A stretch of DNA of 64,000 bases, taken from assembly GCA_036362985.1 (NCBI GenBank), contig JAYGXS010000003.1, positions 85,075,469 through 85,139,468 on the forward strand. The letters run 5' to 3'. The translations under genes were made by a program, and so were the position numbers. Positions 1 to 11,439 of this stretch are shown here, piece by piece. Source of the stretch: Ligula intestinalis (taxonomy: Eukaryota > Platyhelminthes > Cestoda > Diphyllobothriidea > Diphyllobothriidae). The first letter of the stretch is position 1. The number at the start of each line of letters is the position of its first letter. Under the pieces are notes generated by a model that saw nothing but the letters and a program-made list of their open reading frames with translations, ran no database searches and was not told where the DNA came from.

Positions 1-1075
1 ATTTATTGGCCTAAAGTTGTCGAAGGACGTCGATCTGCCATGATTGCGAATAGGCATTATGTGCGATTCCTTCAACAACGAAGGAATGGTTTCGCTCTCA
101 AGAACACGATTTAATACCTTACAAAGAATACATGGAATGATATCATTCGCGTCAGCTTTTAGAAGGATAACTGGGACGCCATCTGGTCCTGAGCTATAAG
201 ATTGACGATAACGACGAATGGCTACAGTCACGTCCAAGAGGGTGAAACTTATGGTTTCGAGTACGGCACCCGTTCAAGCCTGGATAGCTGGAGGTCCAGC
301 GAACGAGCTTCCACTAAATGTTTTGAATAGGAATGCATTGAAGCTATCGGCGTTCAACTTAGCGTCAGCTATGGGGTTTCCTAAGGCGTCTTGAAGTATG
401 GGTGTTGCGTTTTCCTCTGCGCTTTTACTTTACGCGAAAAGAGTTTCGCAACATTAACGGAAGGATTTTCAGCGAAATGGGCCTCATCGGTTATCTGCTT
501 TTCTTCGGAGCCTCTTAGCCTGCTCAAAGATCAGCGTGATCAAGGGCAGAATGGAAGTGTCGTTCTGCCGATGTAAAGGACGAGAAAGTGTACGCAGCTT
601 ACGGCTAAATGACAGATGAAGATAGACTTCATCCTTGACATGTATTACTTTCTTACGGGGGACAAAGTGGAGGATGAGTGGATCCAACACTTTGTACAGT
701 GCATGGGTACAAACATTTACCTCCAAACATTGGAAAAATTCAGACCAGTCAAGAGCTTTTAGATGTGCCAGTAGATCCGCCCTGTTTGCTGATCGGAAGT
801 CATGATAAAAACTATACTTTTGGGAAAATTTTTCATCCGCCTCCAGTTCTAGTTCACTAACAACTGTAAGATGGTTTGAACTCGAAAGTGCAGCCAAGGA
901 TAACGCTGAAAGTGGTTCGTATCCCCTTTAAAAAAATAAGGTCAAGTATGTTTGCTCCTCGAGTGGGAAAATCCGCTACTTGATCCCACATGCCGATATC
1001 TACTGCCTCAAGTAAGTTCTCGCAATTTGAACGACCGAATGGTGGAAACCATTGCACGTTAGGAGGTTTAAATAC
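1..1075 (-). mobile_element. Non-LTR retrotransposon family D, endonuclease-to-RT region, decayed
   Basis: Read on the minus strand, this matches the plus-strand family D copy at about 19,200-20,240, from the end of the endonuclease domain to the start of the reverse transcriptase. The longest open piece (897-484) shares VVSELELEADE, YSFYHDF and LDPLILHFVPRKKV with that copy. The homology runs off the window edge at base 1, so the RT part lies outside. Relative to the 19.2-kb copy, the start of the homology (about 1,055-1,075) has a short internal deletion. Frameshifts and stops make it non-functional. Confidence 0.85.
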
Positions 1076-1384
1076 TTAAGATACTGCCATTTAAGTCAGA
1101 AGCCCATCCCAAGAACCCGTAGTAGTGAGGCGGAGAGAAGATCGTTTGGCCAGATAGTGCAAGTTTAATGAGACAAGCAGGTTACAGCAAGTCAGAGTAA
1201 AATATTGAGTTCCTGACAGATACAATGAAATGTATTTGGTTATAAAATTGCCTTAGGAATAACGTGACAGTCACTTTTATCCTAAATATTATGACAATAT
1301 TAGGAGCTCGTTATTCTTCTTAATCTCTATATATTAGTTTCTTATCATAGACATGCTTTATAATAATATTGATAATAACAATAA
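1076..1384. other. No recognisable feature
   Basis: AT-rich sequence between two retrotransposon remnants. I see no coding signal, no clear repeat and no RNA gene. Confidence 0.5.
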
Positions 1385-2160
1385 TTTGTATATTTTAGGC
1401 CCAATGGGCCTCATCAATAAACCAAAAATTTGAAAACATGAAGTTCTAGAAATAATCGGTTGAACAAACAGTGTCCGTAGTCTGTAGCTATAACACGAGT
1501 ATAACTGTCAAGAAGCGACTTTGTTAAATTCGAAAAAAATGAATATAGCAGTGTCAAGCGGAAAATGAAATTCAAAGGAACACACAAATGAGCCACATCG
1601 TTATCTACATTCTGAGTTTGTTTTATGATACCCACTGCCTCTGTAAGTAGGGGGGAGGGCTTGGAAGCAAACTCAGTCGAAGCTGAGCTTGGGACAGAAC
1701 AAAAGTTGTTCACGAAATATTACTGGTACAGACGGGTTCCCGGCACAACGCTCCGGTTCCCAAACCGGTGCGGCATAATAGAACATAGGGAACCCACCAG
1801 TTTATGACCGCGATGGGGACCATCGTATGAGATCCAAAAGTCCGTCAAATCTACAAGACCATCGTTGGGGATGTCTGAAATGCAAGCAAATATAAGGCCC
1901 TGATGATGGTTGATGAACAGCGAAACGAGAGCCGTCAAGACTGTGTCCTGATTCCAAGGGAAACGAGTCACAGAAAGGTAGTTTTAAGAAGGGGTCCTTA
2001 ATTCCCCATGGTCCTTTCTCGGGATCGTGGAGAAAAATGCCCAGAAACGACGGGGAAAAAAGAAAGTAAATAGATTCAGTGTTAAGATATATGTGCAGTC
2101 TTCGTTTGAAAACACATACGCTATTCAACGCCCGAATATCAATTGGAAAATTTTTCCATA
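1385..2160 (-). mobile_element. Family B retrotransposon, 3' end fragment
   Basis: On the minus strand this ends in the family B terminal hairpin (AGGCCC / GGGCCT around 1,398-1,415) and a short AAT-rich tail. It carries the B 3' UTR and the last codons of the RT ORF, matching 25,800-26,583. It is truncated at its 5' side near 2,160, the usual result of incomplete reverse transcription. Confidence 0.85.
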
Positions 2161-2269
2161 CCTAAATTTGTGTGTTTGGGAAGGGGACGGATAACAAGGA
2201 CTTCATATCTTCCGAAGTTAAGTGTTTGCGTTATTTGACTTTAAAACTGTTAAATTAGACAACAGCCTA
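2161..2269 (-). mobile_element. Family A (subtype 2) fragment, distal part of a split element
   Basis: The reverse complement matches 7,870-7,975 of the plus-strand A2 copy, the C-terminal end of the RT ORF. It continues the minus-strand A2 element that resumes at 3,064. The two parts are separated by a plus-strand A1 fragment, so this is the outer element of a nest. Confidence 0.75.
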
Positions 2270-3063
2270 ATTTGGAGTGGAAAATTATTCCAGCAGACCG
2301 ACCTTACACCACTTGTAACTCTTCCATGATAATTTTACCACCCCGAAGCTCCAAATCTAACCATTCTCACTTTTTCACCTCCAAATATGCTTTTATTTGG
2401 AACATCCTTCCTCTCGATATTGGACTGTCTTCTACACTGTCGATTTTTAAAGGCAAATTATATAAGCATGTAAATTTAGAGGCAATAAAGTCGTTACTGT
2501 CTGCTTCCTTTCCAAACACGCAAGTTGTAGATTTTGAAAAGGGCCCTCCTTGCATTTTAATCTCTTCCCAGGATACTAAAATGGTTTCTAAATAAGTAAG
2601 CATTTCCCTCTGCAGAGTCAAGCATCACTTCCAAGGGCTGCGAATTCTTCTCCATTTTTGCAACTTTCGCTGTGGTCTTCGAGATTGGCTCTGGAATCTG
2701 GTGGGTCGCAACTCGATGATGTTGCCTTGACTTCTACTGCCTTCTTCTGTTGTCCCGGATAACCCCTTCTTAACTCAACGATAAATTATTTTTTCCCATG
2801 ACCATAAACGTCCCGAACCGTCAACATCAGGTCCCAAACTAACCACATCAAACCCTGTTACCTATTAAGGCAGTTTTTTCTCCTAAAGTTTTTTTGAACT
2901 TGGTAGCCCGCTGAACTCATCCACTGATTTAGGAGTTTTTTTTACTGCCGATGACAATATTTTATAAGAGTTCACTGCTTTTCATCATTATTTTTATTTT
3001 CACGATAGCACTTAGTTTGTAACGACAGGGCCCCTTGGGCCTTAAACATACAAATTACTATTA
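2270..3063 (+). mobile_element. Family A (subtype 1) 3' fragment, nested inside an A2 element
   Basis: It is nearly collinear with 18,390-19,175: the last ~70 codons of the RT ORF (ending near 2,595) followed by the whole 3' UTR. The UTR holds the U-rich stem-loop at 2,869-2,949 and the terminal hairpin GGGCCCCTTGGGCCTT near 3,029. It is 5'-truncated and ends in a short ATT-rich tail. The flanking minus-strand A2 pieces (2,161-2,269 and 3,064 on) are consecutive in A2, so this copy inserted into that element in opposite orientation. Confidence 0.8.
2869..2949 (+). promoter_or_regulatory. 3' UTR stem with U-rich internal loop (ENE-like), family A copy 2
   Basis: GGCAGT (from 2,869) pairs with ACTGCC (2,944-2,949). 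CTCCTAAA (2,880-2,887) pairs with TTTAGGAG (2,928-2,935). Between the two stems lie a 6-T tract on the 5' side and an 8-T tract on the 3' side. The same layout is present at 18,982-19,062. A role in RNA stability is inferred from resemblance to ENE elements only. Confidence 0.5.
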
Positions 3064-5215
3064 TATATTTGGTGGCAACGAAGCAAGAATGGTTCAATGT
3101 GAAGCTAAATGGAAGTGCAATAATCCTGGAGGACTAACAAGTGGCATAAGGTCTATCTGCGGGAATGAGAGCTTAAAGTCTTCTGACCCTAAGAAATGAT
3201 ATGTTCGCTAACTGACATCTCTCCGTATAAGAAATAGTGGATCAAGGAAGAGCGAATATTTTGCGAGCAAACAGCCTCTGTACATTTTCAACCTGACCGT
3301 TGTCAGAAGCATTCATTAGACCAAAGAGGGGAACATACATTCGATAAAATTTTAACTTTATTTCCAGCAGGAAGAAATTGAGTGACATAAAGCCACCTTT
3401 CTGTGCAGCCTTCGCAGATATTCGATCCGCATGAGGTGACAATGCTAGTCTATTTGTGTGGCTTAGACCTGAATCTTATATGGTGGATCGTTCTAAATGT
3501 GGAGTATTTTGAAATACTAGTGAACCAGGAAGCTCGGGGGGAACAGAACACATGAAACTGCACTTGGATGGAGAGAATTCCATCTGCCAGGTAGCAACCC
3601 AACGTGAGAGTGTTAGCAAGCCCCCGCTTATTTTATCAAGGCATATATTGGCTGCGTCCTTAGAAAATGAATCTTTGCAGTTGAGGTCATCTGCATAAAT
3701 TAGATTGTGTGAATTTTTCAGAGCAGTCGAAATTTCAATTATATATCGAATGGAGCGTAAAGGACCTAATACAGTGCCTTAAAAAACGCATCTCGTGATC
3801 AACTGAGCAGTGGAGTAACTTAAACCTACTAAGACCTTCTGTCTGCGGTTAGACTAGTAAGAGCCGATGAAGTCGAGGAGAGGGGGGCGGATGCCAATGG
3901 CTTCCAATTTTACCAGAAGCCGTCTGTGCGGTACCTTGTCGAAGGCTTTGCTCAGGTCAAAGTAGATAACAAATACAGATTGCCGCTCGATACGGAGGGA
4001 AGTGATGTGGTTAAGAAAAGCTAAGTGACACGTCTCTCAAGATCGCCCGGGTAGAAAACCATGATGCAAGTCACTTAAAAGCTTGTTTTTTTATGCAGAA
4101 ATCGAGAATTTGATTAAAAATTATCTTTTTCAGAAGGTTGGCTAGTTCCGTCGTTTTATGAAGACCGCGGTAGTTTTTTATGTCCGAACGAGATCCTGAC
4201 TTAAATACTGGAAGAATGATGCATGCCTTTCAAGTGTCAGGAAAGAAATTAATGAAGAGATAGACTGAAAATATTTGGCTTAGTAATTTGGGAAAGGTTA
4301 ACACTCTTTTATAACTGAATTGGGGATACCATCAGTTTCCGAAGAGTGCGAGTTTTTTAACGAATTATCTGCTTACGAATTTAATCTATGGCAAAAAAAT
4401 GTTTCCGAGAGTATTATCTGAGTATGGCTGAAACGACAAGACCGGTTCGGATTCTGTCGTAAAATGCTTTGCAAATTAAGCATTTAACAATTCAGCCTTG
4501 ACAGACTCATCGAGTACAAATGTTTTATTTTCATTAAGCAATGGGGTATTTCAATTCCTCGTTTTGTGAAGGACATACGATGAAACAAATGTTAAACCGA
4601 TTTCGCAGAGTTTGACTCGCTCAGGGCACAAGATCCCCTTTGCTGGTCACGCGCAGGATGATACTTTGACGCTCATTTGAAGATCTCTGCGATCCTTAGA
4701 TGCACAGACAGCGAACTAGTAGATCTATCTTTCAGCTGCCTCCTCAATTTCTTTAGTCTGGGCAAAAGAAAATGAGGGACGGTCGATTCTGGTGTGTAGG
4801 GTTTCGCAATTTTAGTGGGCACAAATTCCAGCATTTTAGTAGAAACGACCGACATGAGTTCAGAAAGATATGCAGCGTCGTTAATGGAGGAGAGGCTCTG
4901 CCAATCTAATGAATCAAGAAAATTGTTGATTGAGCTAATATCTGCGAGGTCGTACGCATGATAGGTACGACTAGCACTAGCCTTTTCCGTAGAAGGAAGC
5001 GGAAGGCAACAGTGAATTAATGTGTGATCACTTTGGAAGATGTCCTGCTTAAAATCAACGAAGAGAGGGGCAATACCATTTGTGAAAATCAGATCAAGGA
5101 TATGATGCTGTCTTGTTGGGGAACTAACCAGTTGAGACCAGTTAGAAAAATTAATGGTATCCAGGAAAGGCTGAAATCTAGGTGGGCAATAGTTTGAAAG
5201 CCAGTCGATTTCAAT
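3064..5215 (-). mobile_element. Family A (subtype 2) retrotransposon, decayed, minus strand
   Basis: Reading from about 5,215 down to 3,064, the sequence runs from the end of the endonuclease domain through the linker (MSVVSTKMLEFVPTK at 4,855) and the RT palm to SPHADRISAKAAQ near 3,440. It is collinear with the A copies at 6,078-8,030 and 32,498-33,700. Many stops and indels, so a dead copy. It is 5'-truncated inside the endonuclease and interrupted at its 3' side by the A1 fragment at 2,270-3,063. Confidence 0.85.
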
Positions 5216-5550
5216 TGCAAGAAAAAGGAACTAAGAAACTCTAACCAACCCGCGGGGTTTTACAGTGTAACCTCAATGTGCATTGTTTTCCACGAAATTT
5301 GTTTGCATTCCAGATTTATTCTGCGAGGAGGGTTGAAAGGAGATGATGGCTGCCTGCTTTCTGAGGCCGGCTAATGGGGGTGACGTATGCTGAATATTCG
5401 GAGGTTGTCCAATCCCTGCTACGAAAAATGATGAAGGTCTTGAAATCTCCGACTGTAAAAACAAAGCCAATCATTTTTGAGTTTTTTGGTTAGTTTTCAC
5501 ATCAGAAACTCCCATCGTCACCACTACTGATTAGTTCGCGCGAGCACTTA
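5216..5550. other. No recognisable feature
   Basis: Spacer between two retrotransposon fragments. No conserved ORF or repeat was recognised; the short ORFs here have no family features. Confidence 0.45.
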
Positions 5551-5892
5551 ATATTCAGGACCTTTTGTTTTGGGAGGAGAAGATTTTTCAAGACCTAAAA
5601 ATCATGGAGGAATGTAAATCTCCGGGACCAGATGAAGTTCCTGTGAACTTGCTCCGTGAACTAGCTAGCCAGCTGGATAAACGGCTTTCTAATACGTGCT
5701 GAAAATAAGTCGATACTGGAATCCTTCCTCCAAGTTGTAAAACAGGGCAGATTACACCTATTTAGGAGGTCTGTAGTCATGCAGCAACGACCAACCCCAG
5801 ACACATGAGTCTGACCTCCATATTCTGCAAATTTATGGTGGAGATCATCAAGAAGTAATTGATGATATATTGCGAAACACACAATATTTTTT
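5551..5892 (+). mobile_element. Family E non-LTR reverse transcriptase fragment
   Basis: Translation around 5,590-5,690 gives EECKSPGPDEVPVNLLREL, the classic N-terminal RT block (KSPGPDG-P--LKEL) of CR1/Jockey-like elements. A later piece reads LTSIFCKFMVEIIKK, matching the block before the fingers region. The fragment differs from families A-D in sequence. It is frameshifted and runs into the 10-N gap. Confidence 0.7.
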
Positions 5893-5902
5893 NNNNNNNN
5901 NN
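5893..5902. other. Assembly gap (10 N)
   Basis: Ten unknown bases. The sequence changes from family E RT to a retrotransposon 3' end across it, so the true join is uncertain. Confidence 0.99.
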
Positions 5903-6077
5903 TATGTTGGTGAAAATGAATAAATCTACCAACAATACTTAACGTCCCCGCTGCCTATGTGGTTGTTCCACGGAGAGCAGCATACATCAACTTTGCATTT
6001 ATTTTTCCACAGCACTAAATTTGCAATGACGAGGCCCTCCGGACCTAAAATATAAAATGTATTTTTTTTTCTATTGC
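5903..6077 (+). mobile_element. Non-LTR 3' tail (family E type)
   Basis: This ~175-bp stretch is repeated at 10,226-10,380 (both start TATGTTGGTG and share TTTTTCCACAGCACTAA). It ends in a small hairpin, GAGGCCCTCCGGACCT, followed by AAATATAAAAT. Coming after an E-type RT fragment, it is probably the 3' end of the same family, but the 10-N gap prevents proof. Confidence 0.65.
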
Positions 6078-8625
6078 CGAGACTATAGAAATTGAGGAAG
6101 CAACTAAAAGATCGATCTTCTAGTATGTTGTCTGTGCATCTAAGGATCGCAGAAATCTTCGAATTAGGGTCAAAGTTTCGCCTTGCGCGTACCAGCACAG
6201 GAAATCTTGCGCCCTGAGTGAGTTAAACTCTGCAAAATCGGTTAAACAACTGCTTCGTCGTAGGTCCTCCGCAAAACGCGGAATTGAAATACCCCCATTG
6301 CTCAATTAAAATAAAACATTTGTACTCGATGAGTCTGACAAGGCTGAACTCTTAAATTTTTCCTTTGCGAAGCATTTAACTACAGAATTCCAAACGGTCC
6401 CGTCGTTTCAACCATACTCAGACACTACCCTCGGGAACATTGATTTTGCCATATAAGTTATTCGTAAGCATAAAATTTGTCTAACAAACTCACACTCTTC
6501 GGGAACTGATGGTATCCTCAATTCAGTTATCAAAAGAGTGTCAACATTTCCCAAATTACTAAGCCATATATTTTCAGTCTATCTCTCAAATGGTTACTTT
6601 CCTGGCACTTGGAAGACATTCATCATTCTTCCAGTCTTTAAGTCAGGATCTCGTTCGGACATCAATAACGACCGCGGTGTTCATAAACCCCGGAATTAGC
6701 CAACCTTCTGAAAAAGGTAATTGTTAATCAAATTCTCAATTTTTGCCGTAAAATAAGCTTTTAAGCGACTCGCAGCCTGGTTTAAATCTCGGTAGATCAT
6801 GCGAGACATGTCACTTAGGTTTTCTTAACCACGTCACTTTCCTCCGTTACGAGCGGCAATCCGTAACCTGCGCAAAGCCGTCGACCAGGTAGCACACAGA
6901 CGGCTTTTGGTAAAATCTGAATCCATTTGAATCCGCCCTCCCTCTCGTCGACTTCATCGGTTCCTATTTGTCTAACCGCAGCCAGAAGGTCCTAAAAGAT
7001 AGTAGTTACTCCACTTCTCAGCTGATCACGAGTGGCGTTTTTCAAGGCACTGTCTTGGGTCCTTTACTCTTCATTCTATACATAAACGAAATTTCGACTG
7101 TTCTCAAAAATTCACACAATCTCATTTATGCAGACGACCTCAAATGCATATACTCATTTTCTAAGGACACGGCAAGTATATGCGTTGATAGAATAAATGC
7201 TTACCAACTTACACTCTCACGTTGGAGTGCTACCTGGCAGATGGAATTCTCTCCATCCAAGTGTAGTTTCATGTGTTTCGGCCCGCCAATCTTCCACGTC
7301 CCCTAGTCTTTCAAAATGCTCCACATTTCGAACGATCCACTATAAAAGACTTAGGTCTAAGCTTCACAAATAAACAAGCATCGTCGCCTCAAGCAGATAG
7401 GATATCTGCGAAGGCTGCACAAATATTTCGTTTTATAGCACACAATTTCTTCCTTCTGAAAATAAAGTTAAATTTTTTATCGAATGTATGTTCTACCCAT
7501 CCTTGAATATTGCTTTCCCCTCTTTGGACTTATAAATGCTTCTGACCGCGGTAAGATTGAAAATGTACAAAAGGTATTTGCTTGCAAAATATTCGTTCTT
7601 CCTCGATCCAAGATTTCTTGTACGGAGAGATGTCAGTTAGCGAACATGACACTTCTTTGGGTCAGAAAACTCGAAGCGGGCCTCTGTTTCATCTTTCGCA
7701 TTAACTCTACCCCTTACCTTCCACGAATCAACGCTCGCATTCCCGCAGATAGACATTATGCCAATAGTAATTCCTCCAGGATTATTGCAGCCCCCTTAAG
7801 CTCCACTTCGAACCATTCTTACTTCTTTGCCTCCAAATATGCCTTCCTCTGGAATAATATTCCCCTCGCTATAAAGCTGTCGTCTATCTTTGCAGGTTTT
7901 AAAGTCAAATTACGTAAGCACTTAACTTCGGAAGATATAAAGTCCTTGCTATCCATCTCCAGCCCAAACACACAACTTTCGGACTTTGAACAGGGTCCCT
8001 ATGGTATCTTAGTTGGTTATGTTTAGATCAAATTTGTTTCCATACATATCTATTTCTTCCTCCTTTGAGTGATACAGCAATGATATTTCGTCCACTTCTC
8101 TGTCCAGTCATCATTGCCGTTTCTCCATTCTCCGTCTTACAACCCTGATGATAGGCTTCATGGTCTTTAGTCATGCTCGTGGCGGTTCTGCTATTTTCGC
8201 CAGCTCGTTGCTAAACTCCGCAGTCTACAATGTCACATCTCCGGCGTTTCGTTGATGATCAGGTGACCTCTGCCGTTCACTCTCTTGTCGACCCTGTTGT
8301 CTGCGATGGCCTCCTCCGGTCTCACCTCCCTGATGATTGATCATTAAGCCAGTCGGTGGTGTAACAATGGTAAACGACAGCCTCTGCTGTTATATAATTT
8401 CTCCAATCACAAGAAGCGTTTCCAACCATCATTCGTTCTCATCAACAGTCCTGTCTCATTTGCACTAAAATCAATCCTCTCAACCAATACACTTAATTTA
8501 AGTGAAGCAGTTTTTTTCTGCTCATTCTGTTTTTTTTTAAGCAAGGGTTAACTGTACTCCACCCCAGCTTTAATTGTCGGAGTTTTTTTTTCACTGCTTC
8601 CTCCTTAGTTCACCATACGCTTAAT
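6078..8625 (+). mobile_element. Family A (subtype 2) retrotransposon, 5'-truncated
   Basis: It starts in the endonuclease-RT linker (GAAATTGAGGAAGCAAC near 6,088) and runs through the RT domain to the 3' UTR. Recognisable blocks are TSGVFQGTVLGPLLF (~7,025), YADDLKCIYSFS (~7,125, catalytic Asp pair present), SPQADRISAKAAQ (~7,385) and the C-terminal SPNTQ near 7,965. Several frameshifts split it into ORFs at 6,968-7,306, 7,273-7,506 and 7,484-8,026, so it is inactive. The 3' UTR (8,030-8,625) contains a diverged U-rich stem at 8,504-8,600. It ends where a minus-strand family B copy begins. Confidence 0.88.
8504..8600 (+). promoter_or_regulatory. 3' UTR stem with U-rich internal loop, subtype 2 version
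   Basis: GAAGCAG (8,504-8,510) pairs with CTGCTTC (8,594-8,600). The stem is followed by a 7-T tract and preceded by a 9-T tract. Relative to the A1 version (GGCAG / CTGCC), a G-C pair has become an A-T pair on both sides, a compensatory change. The upper stem is weaker here. Confidence 0.45.
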
Positions 8626-10195
8626 AAAAATAAGTTGTGTATTTCAAGCCCAATGGGCCTCATCAATAAACCAGTCTATAGCTATAAGACGAGTTTACCT
8701 GTTGTGAAGCGAATTTGTTCGATTCGAAAAAAAAATGAATATGGCAGTGTCATGCGGAAAGTGAAATTTAAGGGCATGCAGAGATGAGCCACATCGTTAT
8801 CTATATTCTGACTGTGCTTTTTGATACCCACTGCCTCTGTTAGTAGGGAAGAAGGGGGGACTTCAAAGAAAGCTCAGTCAAAGCTGAACGTGGGGCAGAA
8901 AAATGGGTGTTAACGAAGCATTACTGGTATAGACGGGTTTCAAGCACTACACACCAGGTTCCTAAACCGGTGCGGCATAATAGAACAAAGGGAACATACC
9001 AGTTTACGGTCGTGATGGGCACCGCCGTATGAGATCCAAAAGTCTGTCATATCTACAAGACCATCGTTGGGGATGTCTGAGATGCGACCAAATATAAGGC
9101 CCTCATGATGGTTGATGACCAGTGAAACGATAGCCGTGAAGACTTCGTCCTGATTTCGGGGGACGCAAGTCACAGAAATGTAGTTTCAAGTAGGGATCCT
9201 TAATTTCCGATGCTCCTTTCTCGGGATCGTGGAGAAACCTGCACGGAAAAGATGAGGAAAACAAAAGGTTAATAGATTCAGTGTTAAGATAAATGTGCAA
9301 TCTTCGCTTGAATGCACACAGACTAGTCCACGCCCGAATATCAATTGGCAAATTATTCCAAAGATAGCTATACCTAGACGCAAAAAAATAGAGATCGTTT
9401 AGAAGTGGAAGAAGCAGGAGGAGGTATAATCAACGTTGAATTTCTTAGGTTGTAAGGGCGAGTAACGGGAGTAAGGGCGGAAATCTCGGAGAAATTTGAA
9501 CTTTTATCAAGGCGAAATAGGAGACAAAACACTACTTCCAGTCTCCTGATCCAGAGAAATATCAGCCTCGTTTTCTCACGTCTACCTGAGTAGGTAGTAT
9601 CTGAAAATTCCGGATAAAGGACACTTTTCATTGAAACTTTCAATTTTTGAACGGCTAGATTCGTTCGATAGACCGAAGAATGGAAAAAGTATTCGAGAAT
9701 AGGAAGCACATGCATACGATAATGTTTTAGCTTCATTTCGGGAAGGTAGAAATTATTAGAGATGCAGCCGCATAGCTGAGCAGCTTTTGCTGTTATTCTA
9801 TCAGCGTGAGGTGAAAGATCAAATTTATTGGTGTAACTTAAATCTTAGTCCTTAATGTTAGAACATTCAGTCATTGGGCAGCCTTGAAACACGATAGGCT
9901 GTGGCAGCCTTTCAGGCACAAAACACATGAACTGGCACATAGAAGGCGAGAACTCTATCTGCCACGTGGAGTTTTATGCAGATAGAGCGTCCAAATCTGA
10001 ATGAATGCGTTCTAAGCGTCGCTCAGTCGTGGAATTAGAGAAGGAGTATACACATTTCAAGTCGTCTGCGTATATATACGATTGAGAGTGTTTAACTATT
10101 TTCGAAATATCATTTATATAAAGAAGGAACAACAGGGTTCCAGAACGGTACCTTGAAGGACAGCGCTTAAAATAGAGGTAGGGGTAGATTATAAA
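8626..10195 (-). mobile_element. Family B retrotransposon, RT C-terminal half and 3' UTR
   Basis: The minus-strand reading matches 24,945-26,583. It starts inside the RT near the SGVLQGTVLGP block (about 10,145-10,195) and ends in the terminal hairpin (CCCAATGGGCC near 8,651). The longest open piece, 9,736-9,374, retains MHVLPILEYF and LTPVTRPYNLRNSTLII. Numerous stops; 5'-truncated at ~10,195. Confidence 0.87.
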
Positions 10196-10385
10196 GAGTG
10201 TTGACTACTATTTTAAAACGACGATATGTTGGTGGAACTGAATTTATCTACCAATATTAATCAACGCTCTCCATGTGGTTGTATCACGGAGATCAGCATT
10301 TATAATTTTTGCATTAATTTTTCCACAGCACTAAGTTTGCATTGACGAGGCCCTCTGGGTCTCAAATGAAATTTTTTTTATTTAT
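10196..10385 (+). mobile_element. Solo non-LTR 3' tail (family E type)
   Basis: The stretch 10,226-10,380 repeats 5,903-6,077. Its terminal hairpin is GAGGCCC-TCT-GGGTCTC, a 7-bp stem with one G-T wobble and a 3-nt loop. No coding sequence precedes it, so this is a severely 5'-truncated insertion. Confidence 0.65.
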
Positions 10386-11439
10386 AAGCTGGCGATGACT
10401 TCTCAAAAAATCCAGGCAAATTAAGGGGTCTACTCTCCATAATTTTCGTTCTATGTTTCTGGACAAGGATGCTAAACTTTTGAAAGCTGGGATGTAGGTC
10501 TATCCAGGAGGAAACGTTTCCGCCCCTCTCTGCAAAATTTATGTGATATCTGCCTCTAAGCGGAAGACGTTGGCAGTACACAAAAACCAAAAGCTAACCA
10601 AGCACAGTTGTTTGACCAAAGCGCTATTAACTTGGTCCCACTTCATATTTTTAGATTAAGTATGTTTATTTTGTCAAAACATTTTCATAAATAAATGGAT
10701 ACTCGCTGTGATGTAGAAGCCGATGGGCACATTACGCTCAACTTCATCTTCTAAAGTACCTCGAAAATAAATTTAATAATAAGGTTTAATAAGGTTTATT
10801 TGTAAAGCACATCTTTGGCGCCGTCAAAAACCCCGGAGAGTCTTAAATTACTACTAAGGCAGTGATGTAGTCCGCATATGTTTTACCCTGACTGTGCTCA
10901 TTAAAAATTTTGCCTTTAACTGTCGCAATTAGTAGATACTGAGAAGGTAGAATCCGAAAAGTACTGTCGCCACAGGGACTGCAGGGGCTAGCAGCTGCAT
11001 GAAAATGCAGGTCTACCACAAGACTTTGTTTAACCCAGCTAATTTTTGGTATGCACAACCATCAAGTTTTCCAACGATGTGGTTGACACATGCATTTGTG
11101 GGTTTCTTCATAAATGGCAGCTGCCGTATACACCCATCCTGAATTTCTTCCCAAAGCTCGATATTATTCATTGTCCGTTATTTCAAAGGGACAATTGTGT
11201 TTCCTAGGTAGAAGTTTGTATGGGGCCATTGGTGGCTACGTTGACCAACTCCTGTTCACAAACATAGAGAAGGCCTGCTGGGCTGCTTACACACTCGTAT
11301 AATTTTAGTGACATTGGAGGCGGCGTGGAGTAGTTTCAACTCACTAACCTGGTTACACAGTCAATGATGTTGGTCGTGAAGTAATCAATTTTGGTATGCA
11401 TTGCATTTTTTACTGATTTTTCAGTATCCTGAATATATC
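10386..11439. other. Intergenic, with one retrotransposon 3' end at 10,780-10,845 (minus)
   Basis: The sequence AAGGTTTATTTGTAAAGCAC at about 10,792 recurs at about 27,421. Read on the minus strand it is a 3' end with AATAAA followed by a repeated ACCTTATT tail, typical of a non-LTR element. The minus ORF just upstream (11,058-10,843, 71 codons) could be its last coding part but has no recognisable motif. Nothing else stands out. Confidence 0.4.
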
